From: Rhynchopus euleeides
Lineage: Eukaryota; Euglenozoa; Diplonemea; Diplonemida; Diplonemidae
Length of the DNA: 64,000 nucleotides
Assembly: GCA_963210315.1 (NCBI GenBank)
Contig: OY723275.1
Coordinates: 682,001-746,000 of the forward strand
Direction: 5' to 3'
Part shown: positions 1-10,033 of the stretch, in pieces
How the letters are laid out: each line of letters begins with the position of its first letter
Numbering within the stretch: the stretch's first letter is position 1
Made by a program: the position numbers and the translations under genes
The notes under the pieces: model-generated
The model's input: only the letters and a program-made list of their open reading frames with translations
Told to the model about the DNA's origin: nothing
Databases searched by the model: none

Positions 1-112
1 GTTGCAACACCACCCCCGATCAACGTTGCAGGGTCGGCGGGGTGAGAGGGGATGAGGGGGTGGTGGAAATTGCCTGCCGGCCACGAGGTCGTCAGCTGAG
101 AAAATACACAAT

Positions 113-1419
113 TCACGTAACCGCTGCTGCTGCTGCCGCTGAGGCTGCAGTGTGGGCAAGAGGCACCGCCACATGCGGGAGTGCATAGAACAGCAGATAT
201 CCGGTCGAAGGCGCCTGTCAAACAAGGGTGTGTGGGGTGCAACCAGACGCAGTGGGAAACACAATGCCATGCACGTTCCATGTTTAATGGAGGGTACGAA
301 CAACCCCCTGCATTGTAGCTGCACGACATAGAGGGTGATGTTGCATACTTCTGTATGGCTGTCTGCCCCGTAGCAATGCGACAGCTCGTACTCAGAGATG
401 GGGTAGACGATATCATCGTCAAACACAGCCCACGACCCTTTGGAGCGTGCGGCGCATATATAATGCCCCATGCTCGGGCCGGCCCCTCGGTGCACCACCA
501 CGGCGAAGAGGCGGTATATCTCGTCTCCTGCAGGGCCTTCGACAGGAAGCCGGAGCTTTGAAGGGAAGTTGACACGGCAAGAGAGTTTGCAGTAGCGCCC
601 CACGTCATCAAGGTATTTGAACCGCTTCAGGTGGATGGAAAGGACCGGGGGTGGGCGGTGCAGCCGCATCGACCGGCGTGCCTCCTGAAGCGACCTGCAT
701 GCGTTGCAGTAGAACTTGTTGTCGGAGTTCAGCATCTCGCCCTTTGCAAAGTTCCGTATCGCGGTGTGCAGCGACACGTTCTGCGACACGTCGACCGACA
801 TGCTGAGAAACTCTTCTTCGCGGAAGGTCCGCTCCTCACAGGTCAGGCACTTCGTCTCTGCGGCAAAGAAGCCTTCAAAGCTGTGTTCGACAAACGATTT
901 TATCGACGACGGCTTTGCCTTGGGAGCAGCCCCGTATTTCATCCGGATCTCTTCGATTTTTCGGACAGTCTCCGTGAGATCGCTCAGAAGATTGGTCAGC
1001 ATCTCGTGCGCATCCTGCTGCTGGTAAGGCGCGAAGAATTTGGAACGGAGCCCACGGATGAGCGCTTTGAGATTTGCCTTTGTGGAAACCCGCTTCCGGT
1101 TCTCAAGGTTGAGCAGCTGCAAGAAGAGGCGGTGGACAGACGATATCAACGACGACTCATACAGGCTGTGTATCTCACTTGCCATGCGCGTGTTGACTGG
1201 GGCACCCCCCTCTGACCCAACAGATCTAGATGATGTATACTTCACCCGTGCCGCTTCCTTGAGCAGCTGCTCGCAGTAGTTCAGCAGGCTGTTGCGGAAG
1301 GGCTCACACCAAAAGAGGGCCTGCATCACGGCATTCACATAGCATGTGTTGCCGAAGTTCTCCAGCCCGCACTTATCCTGCGCCTCTGCTCCCGACTCTT
1401 TGCTTCCATCTGCGCCCAT
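113..1419 (-). CDS. USP12/USP46-type ubiquitin carboxyl-terminal hydrolase, two exons
   Basis: Cysteine protease of peptidase family C19 that removes ubiquitin from proteins. Exon 1 is 349-1419 (ATG at 1419, 357 codons) and exon 2 is 113-214, with a 134-bp intron (GTATGC...GACAG) between. The product is about 390 residues; USP12 and USP46 are about 370. The Cys box GLENFGNTCYVNAVMQALF holds Cys26. The His box MGHYICAA holds His319, followed by WAVFDDD (Asp334/335). A zinc finger is visible as KCLTC and YCNAC. Exon 2 restores the family C-terminal strand as GYLLFYA, whereas reading through the intron would lose it, and this decides the model. A short Ala-rich tail ends at TGA. The motif GLRSKFFAPYQQQDAHE is typical of USPs. 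In animals the close relatives are activated by WD40 partners; none is visible here. Family assignment is very secure; the USP12/46 subgroup is inferred from size and motif spacing. Confidence 0.92.
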
Positions 1420-2074
1420 CGTTAACAAGCAAAGAGGCGAAGGGGGTGGGGTGTACAAAAGAGGGCACAGAAGTTACAGGGGGGGGGGGTGAATATCACA
1501 CTATGGGCACAAAGGGCGGGCTGGGCACGCGGGAAGCCTTGGGGTGCCTGGAGGGTGGCCCAGACAGAGAAGGCTGGTGTCGGGGTGGGCAGATTTGTGC
1601 AGATCGGGAGGGCGCGCAATGGAAGCAAAAAAAAAAAGGCACGGCGAGACGAGAACAGAAGCTACATCTGGAGGTGAGGCCTGCCTGAGGTGGTAGGAGG
1701 GTTGGTGTGGGGCTGGAGGGAGGGGGTGATTCCGCCAATATATGGGGGTGTGCAAGTCAGACAACAGCCTGTTGAGGCCGTATCCAGACATCTCATGGGA
1801 GGCATCACCCCCCTCAGAAATGAGGAATGCCTTGGTGCGGTTTGGTTTGGTCATCATGCCGTGCACCTGCCTTGCTGTGCCGCACCCTCCTGTCTCCTGT
1901 CTCGCTAAGGCCTGGTGGAAGGCTCCCTATTGAGGCAGGGGCGCTCCGTGGGTCCCGAGCTGATGAAGGAAGTCTCAAACGTACACCTGTGATGTATCAA
2001 TATCGCCTACTGCACGAAGGACAAGGGAGGCAGGAAGCAGGAAAAACAACTTTACATGATTTCGCAAATACCTA

Positions 2075-2666
2075 CCCCCCCCCTTGTAATTGTCCGCCCC
2101 ATTTTGGCATTTTTGGCCGAGGCGGACAATTACTAGGTCAGGCGGACAATTACAAGGGATTAGCCTGTACCACTGGCTGCAACGTGCACACAACACAACA
2201 GAGGCACATTCCATAGTGTCTGTGCGCTCTGTGTGGCCAGGGCTCTCGCTACTCACCCCTACCACCCCCAGGGGGTGATAGGGGTGAGTAGCGAGGGGTG
2301 ATTAAGAGACCCTTGTCACGCAGGCCAACCACTCGCACTGCAGGCCTTAGTACCCAGGATAACCCTTGTAATTGTCCGCCCCCCGAGGAGGCCCCGAGGC
2401 GGACAATTACAAGGGGGGGGGACGGTACAGTATATACGGGGGTAGGTATATACGGTATATACCTACCCCCCCCCTTGTAATTGTCCGCCCCCCGAGGAGG
2501 CCCCGAGGCGGACAATTACAAGGGGGGGGGACGGTACAGTATATACGGGGGTAGGTATATACGGTATATACCTACCCCCCCCCTTGTAATTGTCCGCCCC
2601 CCGAGGAGGCCCCGAGGCGGACAATTACAAGGGGTTTGGGGGGGCGGACAATTACAAGGGGGGGGG
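2075..2666. repeat. TA-flanked inverted-repeat block with a 109-bp tandem palindromic repeat
   Basis: The block begins TA + C-run + TTGTAATTGTCCGCC and ends with the reverse complement GGCGGACAATTACAA + G-run + TA, like a DNA element with TA target duplication. Inside, a unit starting CCTTGTAATTGTCCGCC recurs at 2364, 2473 and 2582 (period 109). Each unit is itself a near-palindrome around GAGGCCCCGAGGC, and the spacer contains palindromic TATATACGGTATATA-type sequence. It may be one element expanded in tandem or several copies nested at their ends. No coding capacity is seen. Confidence 0.75.
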
Positions 2667-2741
2667 TAGGTATATTGAATACTTTTCGGGTATTGATTTG
2701 CAAAGTATTGATCAATATTATTGAAAAAGTATTTTTCAATA

Positions 2742-4073
2742 CCTAGGGTACCCCGGGAGAATGTCACCCCCCCCGAGGGCCCAAGCCCGGGGGGGGGTGA
2801 CATTCTTCCATGGCACACCGTATATAGGGTGTTGTGGGCGACGTGGCGTGGTGTCTGGTGACCTGTGGTGAGTGTGGCGACATGTGGTGACATGCGGTGA
2901 CATGTGGTGACGCCCAAGGTGGCAGCGTGATCAATAGTGCCAGGCTGGCGAGCACTTGGGGCTGGGGGTCGGGTGGTTCTGCTGGCAGAAAGTGCCCAAT
3001 ATGCTCCGGAAACTCAATTCACTCCCAGGTGGTGGTATGCCCCCGACGATGCCGTTTTTAGCGACCAATTTTTTGGGACAGAACTTGTACCTGAGGTTAT
3101 TAGTGCGGTCTGCTTTCTTCCGCTGTTGCCCTTTGTATCACCCCCAGGGACTGCCAGCGGCGCCGGATGGCCCTCAGGAGGAGGTCCTCCGTCCGTAGTT
3201 CTGGTACATGAACTGCGTCCTGCATAACGCCTTGCTCATCGGCGAGAGCAATCAGATCTGGTTTCCTCTTCCTTTGAGAGACTGGCCCGTATCTCAACTG
3301 TAGATTCCGTCGACCCCGTCAATCCAGTCATTTGTGGCTCCCAATCAGCCTCAAATTTGACAATGCAGACATGCCTGAGCACTTCCCGTTCAACTGACCT
3401 TTGACATTCAACTGACATTTCCCTACGTGTAACCGGGTGTAACCACCTCAATACGGCATGTAACCGCCTAAAAACGCTATGTCCAGTACAGCCAAAGGGC
3501 AAAAACACGCAAAAACGCATTTGGCGAGGGTGCGACAGGGTCTCAGACCCCCCAGGACCCATATGGGACCCATTTTGGGGTCTAGTGGCCCTTCTGAGGA
3601 CAATAATTTTTGTTGCATCGACCCCAGCCTGACGGTCCACCGTCTAATGGTGATGTGTGCGTGCGTGTGTTGTGTGCACGTGCGTTTGTGTGTTCGTGCC
3701 GATATGTGACAGCGTGTGTGTGGCGACAAAGCTTCAATGCGGCGCCAGCCCTGCATGGGCCAATCACCCCCGCACATCGTTCAGAGGATTCCCCATACGA
3801 CACGGCACCCCCCTCTTCGGGTTGTGAGGGACACAGGAGGCTCGTTTGCCCAGTTAATGCGGGAAACGCAAGGCTTCGCACAGCAACGTCACCCAGCACC
3901 CCCAGTGAAAAAACCCCCTCTTCCCGAAAGGCAAGTACCGTTGGAGAATGTCACCCCCCCCCCATCATATAGGCCTCCCGTTGGAGAATGTCACCCCCCC
4001 CCTGGAGGCTGGGGGGGGGGGGGGTGACATTCCCCAGGGTCACCCAGGGGGTGACATTCTCCCGGGGTACCCT
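2742..4073. repeat. Pair of inverted repeats ending in TAGGGTACCCCGGGAGAATGTCAC
   Basis: Sequence at about 2742-2770 (CTAGGGTACCCCGGGAGAAT then GTCACC and a C-run) is found as its reverse complement at about 4047-4073. Shorter inverted copies of GAATGTCACCCCC lie at 2758, 3949, 3986 and in reverse at 2797 and 4022. Both outer arms continue into AT-rich sequence with TTCAATA/TATTGAA words. This looks like a fold-back or composite mobile element of about 1.3 kb. The centre (2830-3940) shows no recognised gene; a GTGTGTG-rich patch lies near 3650-3720. Confidence 0.6.
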
Positions 4074-5249
4074 AGGTACTTTCAATATATTGAATAGTAT
4101 TGACAGAACCGCTATTTTATTGAAAGTATTGAAAGTATTGATACAATACTTTCAATATTTACAACAATTGAATATATTGGGTGATATTGGCAATACTGAG
4201 CAATATCCTCCTGATTTTGACCCGATTTTGGTGGAGATTCACCTGAGTGAGAGGATCGGAGACGTGAAGGCCTCATCCACCAGTACATGTGCCCTGCCTG
4301 CACCACCGAGGGTCTCCCTGAAGCATCATTTTGCACATAACACACCTGTGTGGTACGGGAAATGCTACGAGGAACGCGATGGACTCGGGACTGCTGCTGG
4401 CCTCTCTTGCTATGGTTTACTTATGTTTCGTGCTCCACCTGCTCCACCTCATTCTGCACTTCAGATGATCCACTTCACGTGGGTTACGGGGTTTGGGACA
4501 ACGATGATATGTTGTGTCCGACGACAAGGTAAGGTAAGCTCATCGAGGTACACCAAACCGGAGTTGTCGCGAGCACGTCCGGAGGTGGGGATATCGGCTG
4601 GAGAGGGTGACCGTCGGAAAAGACTATCAGCATCCCAGAAAACCTCCCAGCGGACGTCCGGCCGTGGCTGCGGCAACACGTGGCTTCCTCCTGCCCACCA
4701 CTTGACTGCAAGCAACCTGGATTCCGGAAGAGAGCTGGTCCAACTCGGGTCCGCCTCATTGGCGTGCACCCTGGGACCCAACTGTTCCTATCCAAGTGCG
4801 TCTGCGCCAGGCACTGCTGCCCCCTGCCCGCCACTGTCAGACTCGGGTCTGCTCTAGGAGCAAGCACCCTCCCGGCAAGTGACTGCAAGCGCACTTGCGC
4901 CCAAATCCCGCATCAGCGTCGGAGGTCGCCTGCCTCTGAGTCTGAGAAGGCACCAGCCACAACTCAGCTGGGAGTGGCCGCAGTAAGTAGGGGTGCAGTG
5001 GAATCGCCCCTGTGTGTCAGCCCGGTCCCCTGTAGGACAGACCAACTCAGCAAAAGAAGGAAAAGAGGGAGGGGCGACGAGGAGACAAGGTCGCAGTGAC
5101 AGAACGATGTGTTGGAAGCCGGGAATCAAACTTTGGCCTCAATATGGACTGCTGTTTGCACCATGCACAGAAGCAAATTGTGACAAACCCCGATCCGTAC
5201 AGGAACAGGAACTGTACCGTACGACTTCTCCTTCACCCAACTGTGCGGT

Positions 5250-5733
5250 CAAGCAAACCGGATATTCTTCCCAACGGCGCCCTTCCCAAGACAAAAACCA
5301 GGACCTGACCTTCGACTTGTTTTGGGATGGGGCGGCCTATCCAGGACGCAGCCATCCACACAGCTATCCGCTATCGTGGTGCCTCCGGCTCCCCCTTCCC
5401 CAATGTCACGCGGCTCTGCCCAACTTCTAGCTCCTCGACCGCCATGTTCGCCAGCCTGTCGGCTTGCTTGTTGTGGTGTCTCAGTACATGCCGTAGAGAC
5501 CTCCGCCCCCGACCCCCTGAGTCGGTCTAGCAGCGACACTGCCTCGTCGCGGTGCCCGTGAACTGTATGGCCAGTAACCGCTGGAGACACCTCAGGAGTC
5601 CGGTGTACTCAGCCACGTTGATCGTGTCAGCGTCCGGCAGTCTCTCACACAAATCCCATCTGCGCTTCTTCCCGGGTCCGTAGTGCACTGCACCCTGGCG
5701 AAAACCAGGACCTGACCAACCCCACAGGCTCAT
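5250..5733 (-). pseudogene. Decayed RNase H-like fragment of a retroelement
   Basis: On the minus strand one frame (5733 to about 5560) reads GWSGPGFRQGAVHYGPG and then INVAEYTGLLRCLQRLL, the usual RNase H pattern of a glycine-rich first strand followed by an active-site AEY helix with Leu repeats. The natural continuation (HRDEAVSLLDRLRG) is in a different frame (from about 5570 down), so the copy is frameshifted. A second SGPGF-like start recurs near 5305, and the DNA word AAAACCAGGACCTGACC is repeated at about 5294 and 5702. No reverse transcriptase was recognised beside it. I infer a relic of a retroelement; the match is by pattern only. Confidence 0.45.
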
Positions 5734-5889
5734 CTTACCCTTCCTGGGGCTGGGAGAATGGTAGTGACCTCCATTTTGTGGCTGATTTTGGCCCGAGTTT
5801 GGTGGAGTTCGGCGGAGTTTGGTGGTGGTAAACTGAAGTTTTTCGGAAATTGGTTTCGGGCTAAATCACATGGTATGACAAAGGTCTTA

Positions 5890-8558
5890 CAGGGGGGGGT
5901 CAAATAAACGTACATAGTACTACTATTCGGCGAACGCGCGGGCCTAAATCGACCTCGCCAGAAAATTAATAAATAGTTTGCGAGCGAATAGACGTACTAA
6001 GTACGTCTATTCAACTTTTCCTAAAAACGCTGTTTGCAGGGGCTCTGCGGGGCTGTTTGGTCCACCAGGGGCGCGCTGGTCACTGCTGTCGTCCGTCTCT
6101 CACTTCTTCTGCCTTCCGGTCGAGTATCCGCTCTGTTCTCGTCCTACCACTCGCCCCTCATTTGGTTTCGTACCGTTTTGATTTGTATTGCCTCCCCCCC
6201 CCCTCTGGTGCCCCCCCTGGTTGACATTCTTGTTGAGTTAGTGAAAGCATACACAGTTCATCAGAGCTGTCAGCTTCACTGTCGGTGGTTGGTTGGTGCG
6301 TTGATGCTTAAAAAAAGATGTGAAAAGGGCAAGCCACAACCAGCACGCCCCAACTTACTTCTTCTTGGGCTTGCTGGGGCAAGTCTGCATGTTGTGCCCA
6401 GGCTTCCTACACCCTTTGCAGAGCCTGCGGTGTTTGTTGGGAGTCTGGGTGGTCGGGGACGCTGCGCGCTTCTTTTCGGAGGACTGGGAGGACTGGGAAG
6501 GCTGTGTCTGTGTGAGAGAGTTCACACGAACCGGCTTCGCCCATGCCAAGATGCTTGTCTGTTGGGTTGGCTGAGACACAACTTTCTTTTGGGTGGACTG
6601 CTTCTCTGTGCTCTCTTTTGCCTTCCCGTCCAACCCAGGTTCAAGGTCCGCACCACCAGCCTCAGGGGATGTTTCTGTGCTTGGTGCGAAGGTGAGGTCC
6701 GGACAAAGGGAGCTCTTCACGAACCCGTCCTCCTCACCCGACACCTTCAGCACGTACCCCATATCCCGCAAGCGCTGGGCTACCACCTCCCCCCTCACAC
6801 TTTCCACCGACTTTCCCCAAACAGCTCCAACAGAGGTGCACATGGCCTCGCGGTACCACCTCTCTGTGAAGCGACAATCCTGGCGAAAACCTTCGGCTGT
6901 TGATTTCTTTATCTCGAGACGGGCTTTGTCCTTGAGCCCTTCCAGGTGAGTGTGGAAGGCAGCCTTGAATGGTGCAAATGCATGCACATCAAGGTACTGC
7001 ACTGTTCCTGTCAACCCACCTGGAATGACCGCTGACTTCGCCCCCGTCTTCCTGTGCAAGTACGCAACATTTTTTGGTGCAATGTGTGTTGTCGCCGAGT
7101 CATAAATGACAAGCACGTTTTTGTTTTTGCAAATGGGGGCCAAGACGCTGTCAATCCACCACCGCCACTCGGCTTCTTTGACCCAGCCGGTTTTCTGGAA
7201 AGTACAGTTAACCCCCGAGTCTTTGTGAATCTGATGCTCCTCCTTCTTTATCCTCTCGCCCGCACCTTTAAAAACGATCGACTGCTTTGTCGCAAGAATG
7301 GTCCTGTCTTTCACACTGAACGTGACAGCACCAATCAACGTGGCAAATCTATTTTTTCCAGCATCGGTATCGACCACGATGTTGGTGTCAGTGGTGTAGC
7401 ACAACAGTTTGTCCCTGCGGGTAGAGCTCTTGTACAAGGCAGACTCATCCACATTCACAACCAGGTCAAAAGTACCAAAGGGGTTGTGCAGCAGCTCGGA
7501 CCCGATGGAGAGGCGTCTGATGGTGGACCAGAAGCTGTGCAACTGGACCCGGGCTTTTTCAAGAGAAAGCTTGGCAATGCGCGAAGTACGAAATTGAAAC
7601 TTGTTTCTCCTGGCCCAACCGTCGATCCACTCCACCGAAGCCTGGAAGCCTTTCGGGAAGGGAACAAAGGACATGGCAAGCTCCTTGATTTTGCGGCGCG
7701 TCGTTGGCAAGTCGTTCTTCCGCCGTTCTCCCACTTCTTTAAGCACGTGGGCCTCCACCTCAGGAAAGAAACACGACCTCCCCCTCCCCGCCTTTCTTTT
7801 GGCATGTGTTTTTCCGCAGCTGGTCCTCGAAGGCTACATCTATGGTGAGGTGTGTCTGGGGCCATCCGTCCACATCTTCTCGTTGGTGGTAGGGACTGCG
7901 GACGCCGTAGATGAGGAGTCGTTTAATGCGCGCCGCTCTTCAGCAGTGATTTTGACGCCTCTGGACCCCAGGAGTTTGCGGGTTTCCGGTTTTGCGGTCT
8001 TCAGCAGTGGTTCTGATGCCTCTGGACCGCAGGAGTTTGCGGGTTCGCTGGTTTCCCGTCCGTATGTGTCTGAGGGGGGATGCCCCGATTCCCTTCGTCA
8101 CGACATATCTTTGAGCGTAGGTCACTTCCCCCCTCTACGGACCCCGTGCACCCTGGTTCCCCTAAGTGGCACCAATAGACCCCGTTGTCCCCATTCCTTG
8201 CCCCAAAGTTTGCAGATTTGTGTGTCTCCAAAAAGAAAGAGTCCGGGTTTTGTTTGTGCGCACGAGCGGCAGTGTGTTGTGGCCCCTGTGAAGGGCGTTG
8301 CTGTGATAAAAGTGGTTTTGTGTTGCTCACTCAAAACACACTGCGCGCGGGTACGCTCCCACTGACTCTTTCGCTGTGACAAGCAAGCTTGTTTGGGCAA
8401 AAATCTCAAAAAAAACGAAAAATTTCCCCAAAAAAAAGGGTGAAAAGTAAGTACTACTATTCAACGGCCCAACGTGCCCCAGAGCCCCAAAAAAATAAGT
8501 ACTACTATTCGGCTAAGTACTACTATTCAACTAAGTACGTTTATTTGACCCCCCCCTG
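5890..8558. mobile_element. pogo/Tigger-type DNA transposon with TA target duplication
   Basis: Terminal inverted repeats start CAGGGGGGGGTCAAATAAAC on the left and end with the matching reverse complement on the right (GTTTATTTGACCCCCCCCTG). TA dinucleotides flank both ends (5888-5889 and 8559-8560), as expected for the Tc1/mariner superfamily. Copies of a subterminal word AGTACTACTATTC lie inside both ends (about 5918, and at 8450-8530), probable transposase-binding repeats. The element carries a long open transposase frame on the minus strand. A short direct repeat (GACGCCTCTGGACC type) lies at about 7950-8035. TIRs still match closely, which suggests fairly recent insertion. Confidence 0.9.
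6355..7758 (-). CDS. pogo-like DDD transposase with C-terminal CCHC zinc knuckle
   Basis: Transposase of the Tc1/mariner superfamily, pogo/Tigger branch (DDE_1 domain). Numbered over the 467 codons of this stretch, the acidic triad is visible as NVDESAL (D104), VIYDSATTH (D221) and the diagnostic IPGGLTGTVQYLDVHAFAPF (D258). N-terminal to it lies a Tc5/CENP-B-like helix-turn-helix region (ERRKNDLPTTRRKIKELA). The C-terminus is a basic linker ending in a CCHC knuckle (CKGCRKPGHNMQTC), which is unusual for the family. The stretch opens with GTG, not ATG. The homologous frame runs on upstream (GKTHAKRKAGRGRSCFFPEV) to a stop near 7835, so the true start lies in an upstream exon or was lost by mutation. 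The first in-frame ATG inside is residue 29. It lies inside the TA-flanked element. Confidence 0.88.
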   Translation of the reverse strand: MEAHVLKEVGERRKNDLPTTRRKIKELAMSFVPFPKGFQASVEWIDGWARRNKFQFRTSRIAKLSLEKARVQLHSFWSTIRRLSIGSELLHNPFGTFDLVVNVDESALYKSSTRRDKLLCYTTDTNIVVDTDAGKNRFATLIGAVTFSVKDRTILATKQSIVFKGAGERIKKEEHQIHKDSGVNCTFQKTGWVKEAEWRWWIDSVLAPICKNKNVLVIYDSATTHIAPKNVAYLHRKTGAKSAVIPGGLTGTVQYLDVHAFAPFKAAFHTHLEGLKDKARLEIKKSTAEGFRQDCRFTERWYREAMCTSVGAVWGKSVESVRGEVVAQRLRDMGYVLKVSGEEDGFVKSSLCPDLTFAPSTETSPEAGGADLEPGLDGKAKESTEKQSTQKKVVSQPTQQTSILAWAKPVRVNSLTQTQPSQSSQSSEKKRAASPTTQTPNKHRRLCKGCRKPGHNMQTCPSKPKKK

Positions 8559-8560
8559 TA

Positions 8561-10011
8561 ACGAGCGTCAAAAGACCCTTGTTGGGCAAAAAGAAACATA
8601 GAACAGGCAAGCGCCGGCAGAACCCTGCACACCAGACCCCTCCTGAGAAGGTGCAAACCGCGACGGCAGAGAGGGGGAAAGTTATGGGGGGGGTGGGGGC
8701 GAGAGGTCTTCGACCCAGTGCTCAAAAAAAACGTGGGTTTTATTTTTGGCGTATCTCCTCCCATGTTTCCACCCGATTATATTTTGGCCAGAACGCCCCG
8801 CGCAAACTCCGCCAAAAACTCAGATCGAATCAGGTGGGTTTGCAGGAGAGAAACTCGCCGAAAAAGAAATGAGGGGTACAACGAAGACCTCGCCCCAAAG
8901 TCGATAAAAGTAAGGCACAGAGAGTTGTCAACCCTCCCCTCTTTATGCAGGTAGCATGGGGGAAGGCAGCGATAGTCACATAATAAAGCCCAATTGGAGA
9001 GGTAGGTCAGGCTAGGCCTGTGCAGTGGTAGCAGTTGCATGTTGTTCCCGTTTGGGGGCGGGGAAGGGGGGAATGGCAGCCCGGTCTGATGGGCGCTGGG
9101 ACAGTGCTTGCTGCATTGTAGGTTTAAAAAATCACACTGGCTGGGGGTGTTTTGTGTGTGTGTGTGGTTATAAAGTTTTAAGGCGGTGTCGCCCTGCACG
9201 GGCAGTAGCACCTCCCCTTCAGTATCGCACTCCCGAAGGATTCCCCAACACGACGTGACACCGGTTTCGACGCGTACTCTTCGTACCCCTCCCCCCGGCC
9301 GCGTCTCTTCAGCGAAGAACCGGGGATAATCGGACCAGGGCTAGCTAAACCCTGGTGGTGTCACGGGTGGGGTTGGAGAGGGAGAAAAGGAAGAAATGAA
9401 GTTGCGAAAAAGTCAAACACTGACACGTGAAATCAATAAAAAGGGTGGTATATATCGCCCCCTTGCTGCGACGAAGACACTAAATAGTCAGGCCGCTTCA
9501 AGAGTCTTGAGGGCTTGTGTGTGTGTGTGTGTGCAGGCTTGCCACACCATCCACACCCGCTATGGCGTCTGGATAAATAAAGCGAACAGAATTGAGTCGA
9601 TTCGGGAAAGATGTACACAGCAACATATCTCCAGACGAATGCGCGCAAACAACCCCAGGGCCCGTGTGATTCCGCATGAAGGATGGGGGTAGGACAGAGG
9701 TCCCCATCCCAGGTGAGCCGAGCGTGCACCACTCACAGCTCGATAGAAACTGGTGCAGGAATGCGTAATTTCAGCTGCTCCGCAAAAGCCATCTGTGATG
9801 GGTGCAGCCTCTCCTCTGCAGGGCTGTGGTACAGGCAAGCGGCGCGGAGACCAATCTGTTCAGGTGTGTGATTGTGTTAGGGCACGTCATAAGTGAATCT
9901 GAAGAGGGCAAAAGTGGGAAAACAAGAAGTTCCGTCCTCTGTTGACGAACGGGGCTGTTTTTTTTGCTATTGAAAAAAGCAACTCCGCGGCCTGATGGAA
10001 GGAGATTGCCT
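8561..10011. other. Intergenic region, nothing recognised
   Basis: No gene with family motifs is seen on either strand. It contains short GT-rich tracts (about 9148-9170, 9518-9533). The segment around 9190-9300 is loosely similar to 3730-3830 (CCCTGCA..GGGC then GGATTCCCCA.ACGAC), so a degraded dispersed repeat is likely. The words at 9836-9860 resemble those at 18016-18040 downstream of the paralogous ADP-ribosylglycohydrolase gene, suggesting that 3' flank was part of the duplicated segment. Confidence 0.5.
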
Positions 10012-10033
10012 TTATTGGGAAAACCTCTGTCGA

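Larger units (their letters stand above)
1420..5887. other. Gene-poor intergenic region rich in inverted repeats
   Basis: No intact gene is recognised. The stretch holds long G or C runs, the TA-flanked inverted-repeat block at 2075-2666, a second inverted-repeat pair around 2742-2810 and 3945-4073 built on GAATGTCACCCCC, AT-rich sequence at 4073-4200, and a decayed RNase H-like fragment at 5250-5733. Open frames here are short, overlap on both strands and show no family motif. Confidence 0.7.

Noticed and set aside
631..1215. Plus-strand open frame of 194 codons
   Set aside because: It is the antisense shadow of the USP gene, which has catalytic motifs and splice sites on the minus strand.
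3236..3640. 134-codon minus-strand frame
   Set aside because: No family motif, overlaps another frame and lies between inverted repeats; treated as chance.
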